Of a DNA stretch of 36,375 bases, positions 1-8,309 are shown piece after piece. The position numbers were made by a program, and so were the translations under genes. Source of the DNA: Sphingobium indicum BiD32 (lineage in GTDB: Bacteria; Pseudomonadota; Alphaproteobacteria; Sphingomonadales; Sphingomonadaceae); the NCBI RefSeq assembly GCF_000382885.1, contig NZ_CAVK010000042.1, positions 1-36,375 of the forward strand, read 5' to 3'. The notes under the pieces were generated by a model. The model was not told where the DNA came from. It searched no databases and saw only the letters and a list, made by a program, of their open reading frames with translations. The stretch's first letter is position 1. The number at the start of each line of letters is the position of its first letter.

Positions 1-320
1 GCGACAATATCCCCGCCATTTCGACCGGTGCTGGCGACGGATCGCTGGAAATCCGGGCGCTGTCGGCGGGGCGCAATCCGTTCAAGCCGGGCGACCTGCT
101 GGTGACGTCAGGCATTGGCGGCATTTATCAGCCCAATATTCCGGTTGCGGTGATCGTGCGTGTGCAGGGCGAAATCGCCTGGGGCTTCCCGCTCGCCAAC
201 CCCTCGCGGGTCGATGCTGTCGTGGTCGAGCGTGCGTTCGAGCAGGTCGTGACCCGGCCCGGTCCTGCCGCGCCCGCCCCGACGGAGGGTGCGGAGCCGG
301 GCAACACCGCGACGCCATGA
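1..320 (+). CDS. mreC: Rod shape-determining protein MreC, C-terminal part
   Basis: The window opens inside this gene; codons start at base 3 and the stop is TGA at 318-320, giving about 105 C-terminal residues. The visible part includes GDLLVTSGIGGIYQPNIPVA, typical of the beta-rich C-terminal domain of MreC, and ends in a Pro/Ala-rich tail. MreC is a bitopic inner-membrane protein whose periplasmic domain links the MreB cytoskeleton to the elongation peptidoglycan synthases. The next gene, mreD, starts at 317 and overlaps this stop by ATGA, so the two are translationally coupled. Identification rests on the C-terminal motif plus the mreD-mrdA-rodA order behind it. Confidence 0.9.
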   Translation, partial: DNIPAISTGAGDGSLEIRALSAGRNPFKPGDLLVTSGIGGIYQPNIPVAVIVRVQGEIAWGFPLANPSRVDAVVVERAFEQVVTRPGPAAPAPTEGAEPGNTATP

Positions 321-844
321 TCGACCGGCATCTCTATCATGTGCCGCGACTGGGGCGGAACCCATCCCGTTTCCGGCTGGCTGGCATCCCGGTCATCACC
401 GTCATGCTGGGATCGACGGTCACGGCACTGCCGCTGATCGCCCAGTCGCCGGTCATGCCGCCCTTTGGCCTGCTGGTCCTCCTGTCCTGGCGCTTGCTGC
501 GCCCGGAATTGTGGCGGGCGTGGATCGGCCTGCCGCTCGGCCTGTTCGACGATATGTTGAGCGGCCAGCCAATCGGTTCCGCCATGTTCCTGTGGACGGT
601 GATGCTGATGGGCGTCGACGCGATCGAACATCGCATGATATGGCGCAGTTACCGGCAGGACTGGCTGATTGCGGGTTTCGCCATTATATTCTGCATGGCC
701 GGTGGGTTGTTTTTCACCCGCATCACCGGCGGAGGCGATGTGAGGTTCCTGTTGGTGGCACCACAGATGCTCTGGACGATATTGCTGTTTCCCTTTGTCG
801 TCCGCCAATGCGCGCGGATCGACCGCTGGCGCGTGATGGCATGA
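317..844 (+). CDS. mreD: Rod shape-determining protein MreD
   Basis: A 175-residue, very hydrophobic protein with several membrane segments, for example around residues 18-38 (AGIPVITVMLGSTVTALPLI), 48-65 and 112-160, and a charged C-terminus. Size, topology and position between mreC and mrdA match MreD, the integral membrane partner of MreC in the elongasome. It contains the GLPLGLFDDMLSGQPIG stretch typical of the family's conserved loop. The ATG overlaps the mreC stop (ATGA) and the TGA stop (842-844) overlaps the mrdA ATG in the same way, so the operon is tightly coupled. The sequence family is poorly conserved, so context carries much of the weight. Confidence 0.92.
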   Translation: MIDRHLYHVPRLGRNPSRFRLAGIPVITVMLGSTVTALPLIAQSPVMPPFGLLVLLSWRLLRPELWRAWIGLPLGLFDDMLSGQPIGSAMFLWTVMLMGVDAIEHRMIWRSYRQDWLIAGFAIIFCMAGGLFFTRITGGGDVRFLLVAPQMLWTILLFPFVVRQCARIDRWRVMA

Positions 845-2919
845 AATTTCCCGGCCCCAAGCACCGGATCATCACCGAAGCCGCACAGTCCTTCACCTTC
901 ACCCGTCGCACCATGGTGCTGGGGGCGATACAGGGCGGAATTGGCGCTTTGCTGGCCGCGCGGATGGCCTGGATCAGCATTGCGGAAAATGAGAAATATA
1001 CGCTGCTGTCGGAGAGCAACCGGGTCAACCTGACGCTGATCCCGCCGCGCCGGGGCTGGATCATCGACCGCAACGGGCGTCCGCTGGCGAACAACCGCAC
1101 CGATTTTCGCGTCGATCTGATCCCGCAGCGGGTGGTGGATGCCGACGCGACGGTCAAGCATCTGGCGCAGTTGCTGAGCCTGGAACAGGATGAGGTCGAT
1201 CGCATCCGCGAGGAACTGGACAAATCGGCCGGGTTCCGCCCGGTGCAGGTCGCCGACAAGCTGACCTACGATCAATTTGCCGCCGTCAGCGTGCGCCTGC
1301 CCGACCTGCCGGGCGTTGCGCCGAGCCAGGGATTTTCGCGCCATTATCCCGCCGGCTCTACGGTCGGCCATCTATTGGGCTATGTCGGCGCGGCGACGGC
1401 GGAGGAATATAAGGAGCGCAAGAACCCGCTGCTCATCACGCCGGGTTTCAAGGTTGGCAAGGACGGGCTGGAACGCGCCTTTGACGAGCATCTGACCGGC
1501 AAGCCCGGCGCCAAGCGGGTCGAGGTTACCGCGCGGGGCAAGATCGTCCGCGAACTCACGACCCGGCCCGACACGCCGGGCAACGCGATCAAGCTGACCA
1601 TCGACGCGGGATTGCAGGAATATGCCGGGCGACGGCTGGCGACCCAGAGCGGCTCTGTCGTCGTGGTCGACTGCGCCAATGGCGACGTGCTGGCGATGGC
1701 GTCGATGCCCAGTTTCGATCCCAACAGCTTTTCCGACGGCATCAGCCAGACAGAATGGGCGATGCTGTCGCAGGACGACCATGTGCCCTTACGCAACAAG
1801 ACGTTGCAGGGGCTTTATCCGCCCGGATCGACCGTAAAGCCCATGGTGGCGCTGGCGTTGCTGGAGGCGGGCATAGGGCCGCAGGAGACGGTCGGCTGTT
1901 CAGGGGCGCTGCGCGTCGGCAATACGCTGTTCCACTGTCACAAGCGGCGCGGCCATGGCGCGGTCAACATGCGGACCGCCATCGCCCAGAGTTGCGACAT
2001 TTATTTCTATCAAATGGCCCAGCGCATCGGCATGGACCGGATCGCCGCGATGGCGCGGCGGTGCGGCATGGGCCAGCGTTTCGACCTGCCCTTCCCCAGC
2101 CAGAGTTATGGCACAGTGCCTGACCCGGCCTGGAAGCTTAAGAAATATGACCAGAAATGGCAGGTTTACGACACGGTGAACGCCACCATCGGTCAGGGCT
2201 ATATGCTCATCAACCCGCTCCAGATGGCGGTGATGGCCGCGCGGCTGGCGACCGGCAAGCAGTTGATGCCCAATTTCCTCCATGGCGCCAAACGCCCTGC
2301 CCCGTCCTCCGTGGGTGCGTCGGAAGAGCATCTGGTGATCATCCGCGACGCGATGAGCGCGGTCGTCAATGGCGGTGGCACGGGCGGGGCCGCACGCATG
2401 GCCATTCCCGGCGTACTGATCGCGGGCAAGACCGGCACGGCGCAGGTCCGGCGCATCACCATGGCGGAACGCGCAGGCGGGGTGCGGCGCGACGCATCGC
2501 TTGCCTTCAAGCTGCGCGACCATGCGCTGTTCCAGGGTTTCGCGCCGTTCGACAATCCTCGCTATGCGGTCGGCTGCATCATCGAACATGGCGGACATAT
2601 GATCCGCAACGAGGATGCACCGATGATCGCCAGCGATACCCTATCCTATATGTTCGATCCCAAGAAGGCGATGGAGAAGCTGGAGACGCTGGAAAAGGGT
2701 TGGGGCGGCACGCCGACCGAGCGGCAGGCGCGGCAGATGGGTGCGTTTCGCCTGGCCCGCGCAATCGAGAAGGGCGAGGTGCCACCGCAGGTAGCCGACA
2801 ACGCCAGCAACGTAGCGGAAGCGGGCAATAGCGCCACGCCGCCGCCTGCCCCCCCCGCCCCCGATGAGGCGGACGACGTACCGCCTCCGCCCGGCAGCAA
2901 TGTGGCGGACGCGCCATGA
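841..2919 (+). CDS. mrdA: Penicillin-binding protein 2 (elongasome transpeptidase)
   Basis: Encodes 692 residues. I place the start at ATG 841, which overlaps the mreD stop, although the frame stays open upstream. A short cytoplasmic N-terminus and one membrane helix (about 25-42) are followed by a dimerisation domain containing PPRRGWIIDRNGRPLANN. The transpeptidase domain shows all three active-site motifs: SxxK as STVK (Ser330, Lys333), SxN-type as SCD (Ser384) and KTG at 530-532. PBP2 cross-links peptidoglycan in the periplasm together with RodA and is a beta-lactam target. The last 45 or so residues form a Pro/Ala-rich low-complexity tail not needed for catalysis. rodA follows with an ATGA overlap, the usual mrdA-mrdB pairing. 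Confidence 0.96.
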   Translation: MKFPGPKHRIITEAAQSFTFTRRTMVLGAIQGGIGALLAARMAWISIAENEKYTLLSESNRVNLTLIPPRRGWIIDRNGRPLANNRTDFRVDLIPQRVVDADATVKHLAQLLSLEQDEVDRIREELDKSAGFRPVQVADKLTYDQFAAVSVRLPDLPGVAPSQGFSRHYPAGSTVGHLLGYVGAATAEEYKERKNPLLITPGFKVGKDGLERAFDEHLTGKPGAKRVEVTARGKIVRELTTRPDTPGNAIKLTIDAGLQEYAGRRLATQSGSVVVVDCANGDVLAMASMPSFDPNSFSDGISQTEWAMLSQDDHVPLRNKTLQGLYPPGSTVKPMVALALLEAGIGPQETVGCSGALRVGNTLFHCHKRRGHGAVNMRTAIAQSCDIYFYQMAQRIGMDRIAAMARRCGMGQRFDLPFPSQSYGTVPDPAWKLKKYDQKWQVYDTVNATIGQGYMLINPLQMAVMAARLATGKQLMPNFLHGAKRPAPSSVGASEEHLVIIRDAMSAVVNGGGTGGAARMAIPGVLIAGKTGTAQVRRITMAERAGGVRRDASLAFKLRDHALFQGFAPFDNPRYAVGCIIEHGGHMIRNEDAPMIASDTLSYMFDPKKAMEKLETLEKGWGGTPTERQARQMGAFRLARAIEKGEVPPQVADNASNVAEAGNSATPPPAPPAPDEADDVPPPPGSNVADAP

Positions 2920-4028
2920 GCATCATTCCGCAGCCGCTCACCCAATTTCCCTGGCGCGTCATGGCCTTGCTGCTCGCCATTGCAGGCTTTGGCACGCTGG
3001 TCCTCTACAGCGCCGCCAACGGCAATATCTTTCCCTGGGCCGTCAACCAGTCGGTCCGTTTCTGCGTCTTTACCGCGATGGCGCTGGTGCTCAGTCGCAT
3101 CCCGCTCGAAATCTTCGCGCGCTTTTCTTTCCCCGCTTATGTCGGCGTGCTGATCGCGCTGTTTCTGGTCGAACTGATTGGCGGCGTCAGGGGGGGCAGC
3201 CAGCGATGGATCAATCTGGGTTTCATGCAACTCCAGCCCTCCGAATTCATGAAGCCGATCATCGTGCTGGCCGTGGCGCGCTTTTATGCCAGGCTGCCGG
3301 TGGGGGAAATCCGCAGCTGGAACGCGATCTGGCCCGCTCTGGTGCTGATCGGCCTGCCCTGGTCGCTGGTGCTGGTGCAGCCGGACCTTGGCACCGCGAC
3401 GATGATCCTGGCGGGCGGCGTGACCGTCATGTTCCTGGCCGGGCTGCCGCTGCGGCTGTTCATCGGATCGGGGCTGACGCTGGCGGCGATCGTGCCGGTC
3501 GCCTTCAGTTTCCTGCATGACTATCAGCAAAAGCGCGTTCTCATCTTCATGGACCCGGAAAGCGATCCGCTGGGCGCGGGCTATCATATCAGCCAGTCGA
3601 AGATCGCGATCGGATCGGGCGGTTTCTGGGGCAAGGGCTTTCTGCAGGGGTCGCAAAGCCATCTCGACTATCTGCCCGAAGGCCATACTGACTTCGTGTT
3701 CGCCACCATGGCGGAGGAATGGGGCATGGCCGGCGGCCTGTTGCTGATCGGCGCGTTCATGCTGCTGTTCCGCTGGGGTCTGCGGGTGGCGATGCGCACG
3801 ACCGACCGCTTCGCCCGACTGGTCGCGGCGGGGCTGACGACGACGATTTTCTTCTATGTCGCGATCAATCTGATGATGGTGATGGGGCTGGCCCCGGTGG
3901 TGGGCATCCCCCTGCCCTTCATGTCCTATGGCGGATCGTCGATGCTGACGGTGATGTTGTGCGTGGGCATCATCATGGCCATCGACCGCTCCAACAGCCG
4001 CGCCAGCAACCCCGGAAACTGGGGCTGA
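2916..4028 (+). CDS. rodA: Rod shape-determining protein RodA, SEDS glycosyltransferase
   Basis: A 370-residue polytopic membrane protein of the SEDS family, the lipid II polymerase that works with PBP2 during elongation. Family signatures include LGTLVLYSA near the N-terminus, RWINLGFMQLQPSEFMKP (about residues 102-119), VLVQPDLGTATMIL and the C-terminal PFMSYGGSSML. The length matches the family (about 370). The ATG at 2916 overlaps the mrdA stop. It is the last gene of the elongation operon; 123 bp separate it from tRNA-Lys, and I see no clear rho-independent terminator there. Confidence 0.96.
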   Translation: MSIIPQPLTQFPWRVMALLLAIAGFGTLVLYSAANGNIFPWAVNQSVRFCVFTAMALVLSRIPLEIFARFSFPAYVGVLIALFLVELIGGVRGGSQRWINLGFMQLQPSEFMKPIIVLAVARFYARLPVGEIRSWNAIWPALVLIGLPWSLVLVQPDLGTATMILAGGVTVMFLAGLPLRLFIGSGLTLAAIVPVAFSFLHDYQQKRVLIFMDPESDPLGAGYHISQSKIAIGSGGFWGKGFLQGSQSHLDYLPEGHTDFVFATMAEEWGMAGGLLLIGAFMLLFRWGLRVAMRTTDRFARLVAAGLTTTIFFYVAINLMMVMGLAPVVGIPLPFMSYGGSSMLTVMLCVGIIMAIDRSNSRASNPGNWG

Positions 4029-4151
4029 AGCGGGTCTGCGCAATATTTCTGCGCCGCAAAGCAATTTAGGGTTTGCGAATCCCGATGACGCTGCTAATTG
4101 CCCGCCCACGCCAACGGGCACTGGTCATCCAGATCGCCCGATTGCCGGTGT

Positions 4152-4227
<76 letters not shown>

Positions 4228-4590
4228 TATTTTACCATTAAACCCAATCTCTTATAGAGATGGCTTGGTGGATCGCGCCGACCCTGCAACCTAATTTTTT
4301 GAATTAGGTTGCGTATAGGTTGCAGTGCGTACCCTCTGCTACAGCGCCTTCTTGGCCCTCTGCTCGTGCTTGATGTGCCGAATGCCCTTTCCCTATCCGC
4401 TTCACCCATGCCTCAAGACGCAAATACGTCATTTCGAGGCACCTACTTCCTCGGTTCTGGCCGCATCATACCTCCCCCTTCCCTCCCGGTGAGAGTTTTG
4501 GAGCATCAAGGAAGCAATCCGTTTCTTAGGGAGATGGCAGAGTGATGCTGATGAGCTACTGATCGCCAACGATCTGGCTATCCAACTGCA
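4228..4590. other. Non-coding junction between tRNA-Lys and regulator block
   Basis: This 363-bp stretch has no convincing gene. It holds the att-like repeat cluster and a duplicated CCCTCTGCT (near 4334 and 4361). In elements inserted at tRNA genes the integrase usually starts within a few hundred bases here; none is visible, so the left end seems to have lost it or the integrase sits at the other end. Confidence 0.5.
4286..4325. repeat. Hairpin and triple AGGTTGC repeats beside tRNA-Lys (att-like)
   Basis: GCAACCTAATT (4286-4296) and AATTAGGTTGC (4302-4312) form a perfect 11-bp inverted repeat around a TTTTG loop. A further AGGTTGCAG lies at 4317-4325, so the heptamer AGGTTGC occurs twice as direct repeats 11 bp apart and once inverted. 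Clustered short repeats just inside a tRNA 3' end are what arm-type integrase or excisionase binding sites look like. The stem could also act as a terminator for the tRNA transcript. The function is inference; the repeats are seen directly. Confidence 0.6.
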
Positions 4591-4776
4591 TCACATGCGA
4601 TTGGCGTCAATGAAACGCTGGAGACTCGCAACGACGATGTAGCGGGACCTACCCACCTTTACCGTCTCGATTCTTTGGTCTCTGATCAGAACATACAAAG
4701 TCGATCGACTGATTCCCGTCAATCGGACAGCATCCGGAATACGAACGGTCATTGGATAGCTGGGGGTGCTCGCCAC
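4591..4776 (-). CDS. AlpA-like helix-turn-helix protein (excisionase type)
   Basis: A short basic protein of 61 residues with the arrangement PDAVRLTGISRSTLYVLIRD (HTH) followed by KVGRSRYIVVASLQRFID (wing and helix). This is the pattern of the AlpA / HTH_17 family that binds DNA beside element ends and regulates excision. I chose the GTG at 4776 because GGAAGGA lies 6-7 bases upstream; a TTG at 4791 and an ATG at 4752 (53 residues) are alternatives. It lies about 360 bp from tRNA-Lys, the usual location of such a gene, but its partner integrase is missing. The domain call is firm; the role in excision is inferred. Confidence 0.8.
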   Translation of the reverse strand: MASTPSYPMTVRIPDAVRLTGISRSTLYVLIRDQRIETVKVGRSRYIVVASLQRFIDANRM

Positions 4777-4907
4777 GATTCTTCCTTCCAAGCGGATGCA
4801 CGTCGGAAGATGTCATGAAGCAGGTCGTCAATATCCGCTCCCGATCACAACCGCCACCAGTTATGTCGGATTTGCGTAGGGTAGCCAGAATGGTGCGCGT
4901 TTCGCCC

Positions 4908-4940
4908 GTGAAGTGGCGCTCGGATACCGCACCACTTCAC
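4908..4940. repeat. 9-bp inverted repeat between HU and AlpA-like genes
   Basis: GTGAAGTGG (4908-4916) and CCACTTCAC (4932-4940) are perfect inverted repeats separated by 15 bases that contain a small CGG-ATA-CCG core. The repeat lies in the 230-bp gap downstream of the HU gene and upstream of the AlpA-like gene on the minus strand. It could be an operator for the AlpA-like gene, or a structured 3' end of the HU transcript; there is no T-run. Confidence 0.5.
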
Positions 4941-5006
4941 CGGCACGAACATAGCTTTACCATGCGATAGGTGGCTCGGCCGATTAGCAGATTTGAAATA
5001 CGCCAA

Positions 5007-5282
5007 TCATCCATTCAACTTATCCTTGATCGCCTTAGCCGCCGAGAACGTCAGTTTTTTCGAAGCCGCGACCTGAATGGTCTCGCCGGTCGAAGGGTTG
5101 CGACCTTCGCGGGCCGGGCTGCTTTTTACCTTGAACTTCCCGAATGCATTCAATGCTATCTCGTCACCCTTCGCCGCAGCCTCGGCGATGGCGCTGAATA
5201 CGGAATCAACGACCTTCTTCGCGTCGGCCTTGGTCAGATTATTGGCGGCGGCGATCTGCTCGACCAGTTCGGAACTATTCAT
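5007..5282 (-). CDS. HU-family DNA-binding protein
   Basis: Encodes 91 residues from the ATG at 5282 (MNSSELVEQIAAANNLTKAD), with GGGAGAG about 7 bases upstream. The whole length matches the HU/IHF fold: two N-terminal helices, the FGKF turn (about 47-50) and the GRNPSTGE signature of the DNA-bending arms (about 60-67), ending in KKLTFSAAKAIKDKLNG. HU bends DNA and assists recombination and nucleoid structure. An HU copy inside a mobile element next to an AlpA-like gene suggests a role in excision or silencing of the element, though it may simply be an accessory paralogue. It is the last gene of the MucR-HU pair, 64 bp downstream of mucR. Confidence 0.93.
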   Translation of the reverse strand: MNSSELVEQIAAANNLTKADAKKVVDSVFSAIAEAAAKGDEIALNAFGKFKVKSSPAREGRNPSTGETIQVAASKKLTFSAAKAIKDKLNG

Positions 5283-5346
5283 GATGCACTCTCCCTGTTG
5301 TGAGGTTTGATGGGCTTTGTCGCCCGGATGACGAGCACAGTGGTCC

Positions 5347-5838
5347 CTATTCGCTGGGTGCGAACATCGACAGCTTCTTGCGCAGTGTTTTGGGCTTCTT
5401 GGCCGGGGCGATAGCAGGTGTCGGCGCCGATTTCGCGCTCTTGCGGCCCAGTCCGATCTTGAGCGCCAGCGCACGGCGCCGCTCGGCATAGTTGGGGGCG
5501 ACCATGGGATAATCGGCCGGCAAGTTCCACTTGGCGCGGTAATCGCCGGGGGTCATCTGGTGATGGGTCATCAGATGCCTTTTGAGCATCTTCATCTGTT
5601 GCCCATCTTCGAGACAAACGATGGTGTCCGGCCGGATCGAGCGCCTGATCGAAACCGCAGGCTGCGGCGCAGCTTCCTCGGCGGACCTTGGTGCCTTCAG
5701 TCCAGCCAAGGCACCGTAGACCCCGGCAATCAAGGAGGGCAGATCGGCGATCGTCACGCTGTTGTTCGCGACATGCGCAGAAACGATGTCCGCTGTGAGG
5801 GTAAGGAGATCAAACGCCGGGTTAAGCTCTTTATCCAT
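5347..5838 (-). CDS. MucR/Ros-family zinc-finger transcriptional regulator
   Basis: A 163-residue protein starting at ATG 5838 (MDKELNPAFDLLTLTADIVS). It has the family N-terminal helical region and the central finger CLEDGQQMKMLKRHLMTHH, then MTPGDYRAKWNLPADYPMVAPNYAERR. Metal ligands fit Cys75, Asp78, His88 and His93, i.e. the second Cys of Ros is Asp, as in many MucR proteins. The C-terminus is Ala/Pro/Lys-rich (GRKSAKSAPTPAIAPAKKPK), longer than in compact MucR proteins and probably disordered. MucR proteins act as silencers of AT-rich promoters in alphaproteobacteria; one inside the element may repress the transfer operon. The regulatory target is inference. Confidence 0.9.
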   Translation of the reverse strand: MDKELNPAFDLLTLTADIVSAHVANNSVTIADLPSLIAGVYGALAGLKAPRSAEEAAPQPAVSIRRSIRPDTIVCLEDGQQMKMLKRHLMTHHQMTPGDYRAKWNLPADYPMVAPNYAERRRALALKIGLGRKSAKSAPTPAIAPAKKPKTLRKKLSMFAPSE

Positions 5839-5971
5839 CAGGATTGTTCCAATACATTGCCCGGACACCAAAAATGCTGATCCCGATCTATCGCCTGGGA
5901 CCAGGTATGCAAAGGCAAGGAAGGCAATATCCGGTGTTTTACCAATTCTGGTTCGATCTGGGATTTGTGTT

Positions 5972-6469
5972 TCAAGGTGACTGACGTGCAAGGATCGGAA
6001 TTGGCGCCTGCCCGTCCCGGCTGAGCTTCTCAAGATATTCCTGCAAAAGCACTCTCGCACGGGGGCTGAGGCTGATATGGATACGCCGAGCGTCTCGGGG
6101 ATCCTTTTGGCGCTCCAGCAGGCCAGATCGAGTCATGTTCCCCGCCCAGCGGATCGCCGTACTGTGGGGAACCCGAGCAGCGATCGCGAGACTGGTGATC
6201 TGTACGTGCTCGTCTTTTGCTTCGGCAATGTAGAGGTCGAGCAGAATATCCCAGGCCGGATCGGAAAACAGCCCCGGACCGAACATATCGTCGCGAAGGC
6301 CCCGCGCCTTCAGGCACCATCTGGCAATGTGAAGACCTCGGGCGAGATGATCAGGCTCGGCCTCATGAGACAGTGCACCCTGCTGCGCCTCTTCGTCGAA
6401 CATGAAGGTCGGCGGGCGTTCATCCGGATTCCCCCGTCCGGCCCGGTCATCGGCTGTCACCAGTAACAC
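5972..6469 (-). CDS. MarR-type winged-helix transcriptional regulator
   Basis: Encodes 165 residues using GTG 6469; an internal ATG (MFDEEAQQ, residue 23) is an alternative start. The winged helix spans about 75-140: SDPAWDILLDLYIAEAKDE, recognition helix near HSTAIRWAGNMTRSGLLER (102-120) and a wing DPRDARRIHISLS. That recognition helix plus D-x-R-D-x-R-R wing is typical of MarR proteins. A perfect dyad, GACTGGC-GG-GCCAGTC, lies 172-187 bp upstream (6641-6656). The protein is encoded in line with the other regulators and probably controls the element's own promoters; the ligand is unknown. Confidence 0.82.
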   Translation of the reverse strand: MLLVTADDRAGRGNPDERPPTFMFDEEAQQGALSHEAEPDHLARGLHIARWCLKARGLRDDMFGPGLFSDPAWDILLDLYIAEAKDEHVQITSLAIAARVPHSTAIRWAGNMTRSGLLERQKDPRDARRIHISLSPRARVLLQEYLEKLSRDGQAPIPILARQSP

Positions 6470-6640
6470 CGATCACAATCCTTTGATTTGCGTACTGCAG
6501 AGGCGATCCGGCGCGCCCGGCAAGCGCGCCGCAAGTCATGGGTGCAGGCGCTACTCGCAGCGTGTTTCGAACCATTGGCATGCCTCCGTGTAGAATGATG
6601 GGGACTGGTGGTCGACGGGACCGGGAAAGCCAGGTGCTAC

Positions 6641-6656
6641 GACTGGCGGGCCAGTC
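6641..6656. promoter_or_regulatory. 16-bp palindrome upstream of the MarR-type gene
   Basis: GACTGGC (6641-6647), GG, GCCAGTC (6650-6656) is a perfect 7-bp dyad with a 2-base centre, in the 264-bp gap between the XRE gene and the MarR-type gene. Its size suits a dimeric winged-helix regulator. It may instead be the 3' structure of the XRE transcript, although no T-run follows. I see no gene in the rest of the gap (6470-6733). Confidence 0.45.
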
Positions 6657-6733
6657 AGACTCCTAACTTCAATTGTCAAAAGCCAATCGCCCCGTTTTGG
6701 TTATAAATCATTGCGTTACCGTCTGTCGCGCGT

Positions 6734-7162
6734 TCAAACCCGACGTTGAGGAGGCAAAGTTCCGCCTTCGTCGCTCCGGTCGTGCATGAGAATCCGGCGC
6801 ATATCGGCGATGTTGTGATCGACGATGAATTCGAGCCAGTGGCGTTCGAGCTCGTAAAGATTACCGGCGAGCAGTTGCGGCGTGAATTGCAACCCATGCG
6901 CCATGAACAGCAGCGGGATAAAGATATAGCTGGGCGACATCCTGAGCGCCGCCGAGCAACGCAGATGATCGTCGATCCTCGTCTTCGGATTGCCGGATTC
7001 GATCTCGCGTATCCAGCTCACGCCCAAGCCCACGCTTTTGGCGAGCCTGGACTGGGTAAGGCCTTCGCGTCTCCGTTCGATCTCGATTCTCCTTCCCGAC
7101 ATCTGCTTGAGCTCGGCAAGCAAGGATGCGTCGGGTCCGGATGCCATGCGGTGATGCAGCAT
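6734..7162 (-). CDS. XRE-family helix-turn-helix regulator
   Basis: Encodes 142 residues from ATG 7162, chosen because AGGAG (7169-7173) is 6 bases upstream; an upstream extension to 7246 lacks such support. Residues about 27-75 form a Cro/C1-type HTH: RIEIERRREGLTQSRLAKSV, GLGVSWIREIESGNPKTR and a fourth helix. The remaining 65 residues (SYIFIPLLFMAHGLQFTPQLL...) are not a recognised sensor domain. Repressors of this sort commonly control mobile-element transfer. It is 93 bp downstream of the unknown gene at 7256-7732. Confidence 0.88.
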   Translation of the reverse strand: MLHHRMASGPDASLLAELKQMSGRRIEIERRREGLTQSRLAKSVGLGVSWIREIESGNPKTRIDDHLRCSAALRMSPSYIFIPLLFMAHGLQFTPQLLAGNLYELERHWLEFIVDHNIADMRRILMHDRSDEGGTLPPQRRV

Positions 7163-7255
7163 CTCCAACTCCTGACAGCAGCTTAGCCCGCCACGGCAGC
7201 TCGACATCCGAGAATTGGTGTGTGATACATAATCAGTCAATGACAATTGAGGCCA

Positions 7256-7732
7256 TTATTGCCTGATCGGACTTAACTCAGTGCGTCTTGAGCGCAGCGT
7301 CTTGCCGATTTTCAAATAGTCACCGGCCTGGGTAAGCATTTCATCGTAGGCAGACGTGACTGCCTCGGCAGAAGCCAGACGAAATTGCTTCAGGGCAACA
7401 ATGAACAGGCGCGAGTTCAATGCTGCGGGTCCGCGCTTCAGTGCCTGCTGGCCCAATCGTTCCGCAATCCGGGATGTCACATCGGATAGCGACAAGGGCG
7501 CGCCGACGAAGCAGACGCGGTCGCCATCTAGACCTGAATCCTTTAGCGTTTTCAGGTCATCGACGATGTTCTGGATATCGACATGGCCAAGATGAAGCAG
7601 CGCACAGTATAGCGTGTTGCCGAACGGAAGCAGCTCATTGACGAGATGACCGAGCCGACAATGACAGTCGAGGAACAGCTCGACCCCGGCGGGCGACAGT
7701 TTCAACTTGAAGGTTCTCGATACCCTTCCCAC
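7256..7732 (-). CDS. Hypothetical protein of the regulator block
   Basis: I do not recognise this protein of about 158 residues. It begins MGRVSRTFKLKLSPAGVELF using GTG 7732; no good ribosome binding site decides the start, and an in-frame stop a few codons upstream limits extension. It is soluble, Leu-rich, with no signal peptide or membrane helix; a segment LFLDCHCRLGHLVNELLPFG and a helical C-terminal third (EAVTSAYDEMLTQAGDYLKIGKTL) are the only notable parts. It is the first gene of the minus-strand block and diverges from the conjugation operon, so it may be transcribed from the shared AT-rich region at about 7800-7830. Confidence 0.6.
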   Translation of the reverse strand: MGRVSRTFKLKLSPAGVELFLDCHCRLGHLVNELLPFGNTLYCALLHLGHVDIQNIVDDLKTLKDSGLDGDRVCFVGAPLSLSDVTSRIAERLGQQALKRGPAALNSRLFIVALKQFRLASAEAVTSAYDEMLTQAGDYLKIGKTLRSRRTELSPIRQ

Positions 7733-8003
7733 CGCGCGATTCGTCCCTTCTCATCAAGCAGAGCCGATCTTCACCCCTTCTGCCGGCTCTTGGCCGGACT
7801 GCATTTACAATAAATTGGTAACCAAAAACGTAACTCACTGGCGCTTCAAACGATGACCCAAGCTTACGCCCAAGACAATGGCCTGCGTCTTGCCCATTTG
7901 AAGTGAAACACACCATTGCTGCTGCCACAGAGCGCATCCGGCCCTAGCCCATAAGAGGGCACCTGCGGATGGATGCACTCCCCATTTTGGCAGGAGGCGG
8001 CAG
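7733..8003. promoter_or_regulatory. Divergent intergenic region feeding transfer operon and regulators
   Basis: This is the only divergent gap between the minus-strand regulator block and the plus-strand conjugation operon, so promoters for both should be here. It contains an A+T-rich island at about 7800-7830 in otherwise G+C-rich DNA, including the dyad TTGGT-A-ACCAA (7815-7825), a plausible operator. Hexamer matches to sigma-70 boxes are weak, so I do not place a promoter exactly. No gene is evident. Confidence 0.4.
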
Positions 8004-8309
8004 GTGTACGAATTTCAGCAACATCGATCGAGTGTCCCGCTCCTGCTGCTCGGCGCTGGCTTCGTCCAGGCCTGCACTGCAGGGCACCATCATCCCGTCG
8101 CTGTAGTTCAAGCGGCATCGCCGAAGGTGATCGCCCAGGCGGACGATGGCTTTGTCATTCGCACCATCACCCCACAGGCGGTTGAACGATCAGTGGCGCC
8201 CAGCCCCGCAATCACAGGCTCAGTCATTCTGGGCAGCGCCGTCCATATCGACCGGCGCGCGCTCCTCCCCACCCAGCAAAAGGAAACTCCCCATGGCGAA
8301 ACCCGCTAA
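8004..8309 (+). CDS. Small putative lipoprotein, first gene of transfer operon
   Basis: Encodes 101 residues from GTG 8004, supported by AGGAGG (7992-7997) 6 bases upstream. The N-terminus (SSVPLLLLGAGFVQACTAG) looks like a short export signal ending in a lipobox-like VQAC, which would make a lipoprotein with Cys near residue 24. The rest is unremarkable, with a run AVERSVAPSPAITGSVILGS. I do not recognise the family. It overlaps the start of the DsbC-like gene by 17 bases, so it is co-translated with the transfer cluster and probably helps in its envelope assembly. Existence is supported by the ribosome binding site and overlap; function is unknown. Confidence 0.6.
   Translation: MYEFQQHRSSVPLLLLGAGFVQACTAGHHHPVAVVQAASPKVIAQADDGFVIRTITPQAVERSVAPSPAITGSVILGSAVHIDRRALLPTQQKETPHGETR

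Noticed and set aside
2646..4121. 491-codon minus-strand ORF, His/Gln-rich
   Set aside because: Antisense to mrdA and rodA; composition is that of a shadow frame in G+C-rich DNA.
4493..4642. Open stretch reading SIKEAIRFLGRWQSDADELL, faintly like the end of a tyrosine recombinase
   Set aside because: Only 49 codons without a start codon, no catalytic His-Arg-Tyr context visible; too little to call an integrase remnant.
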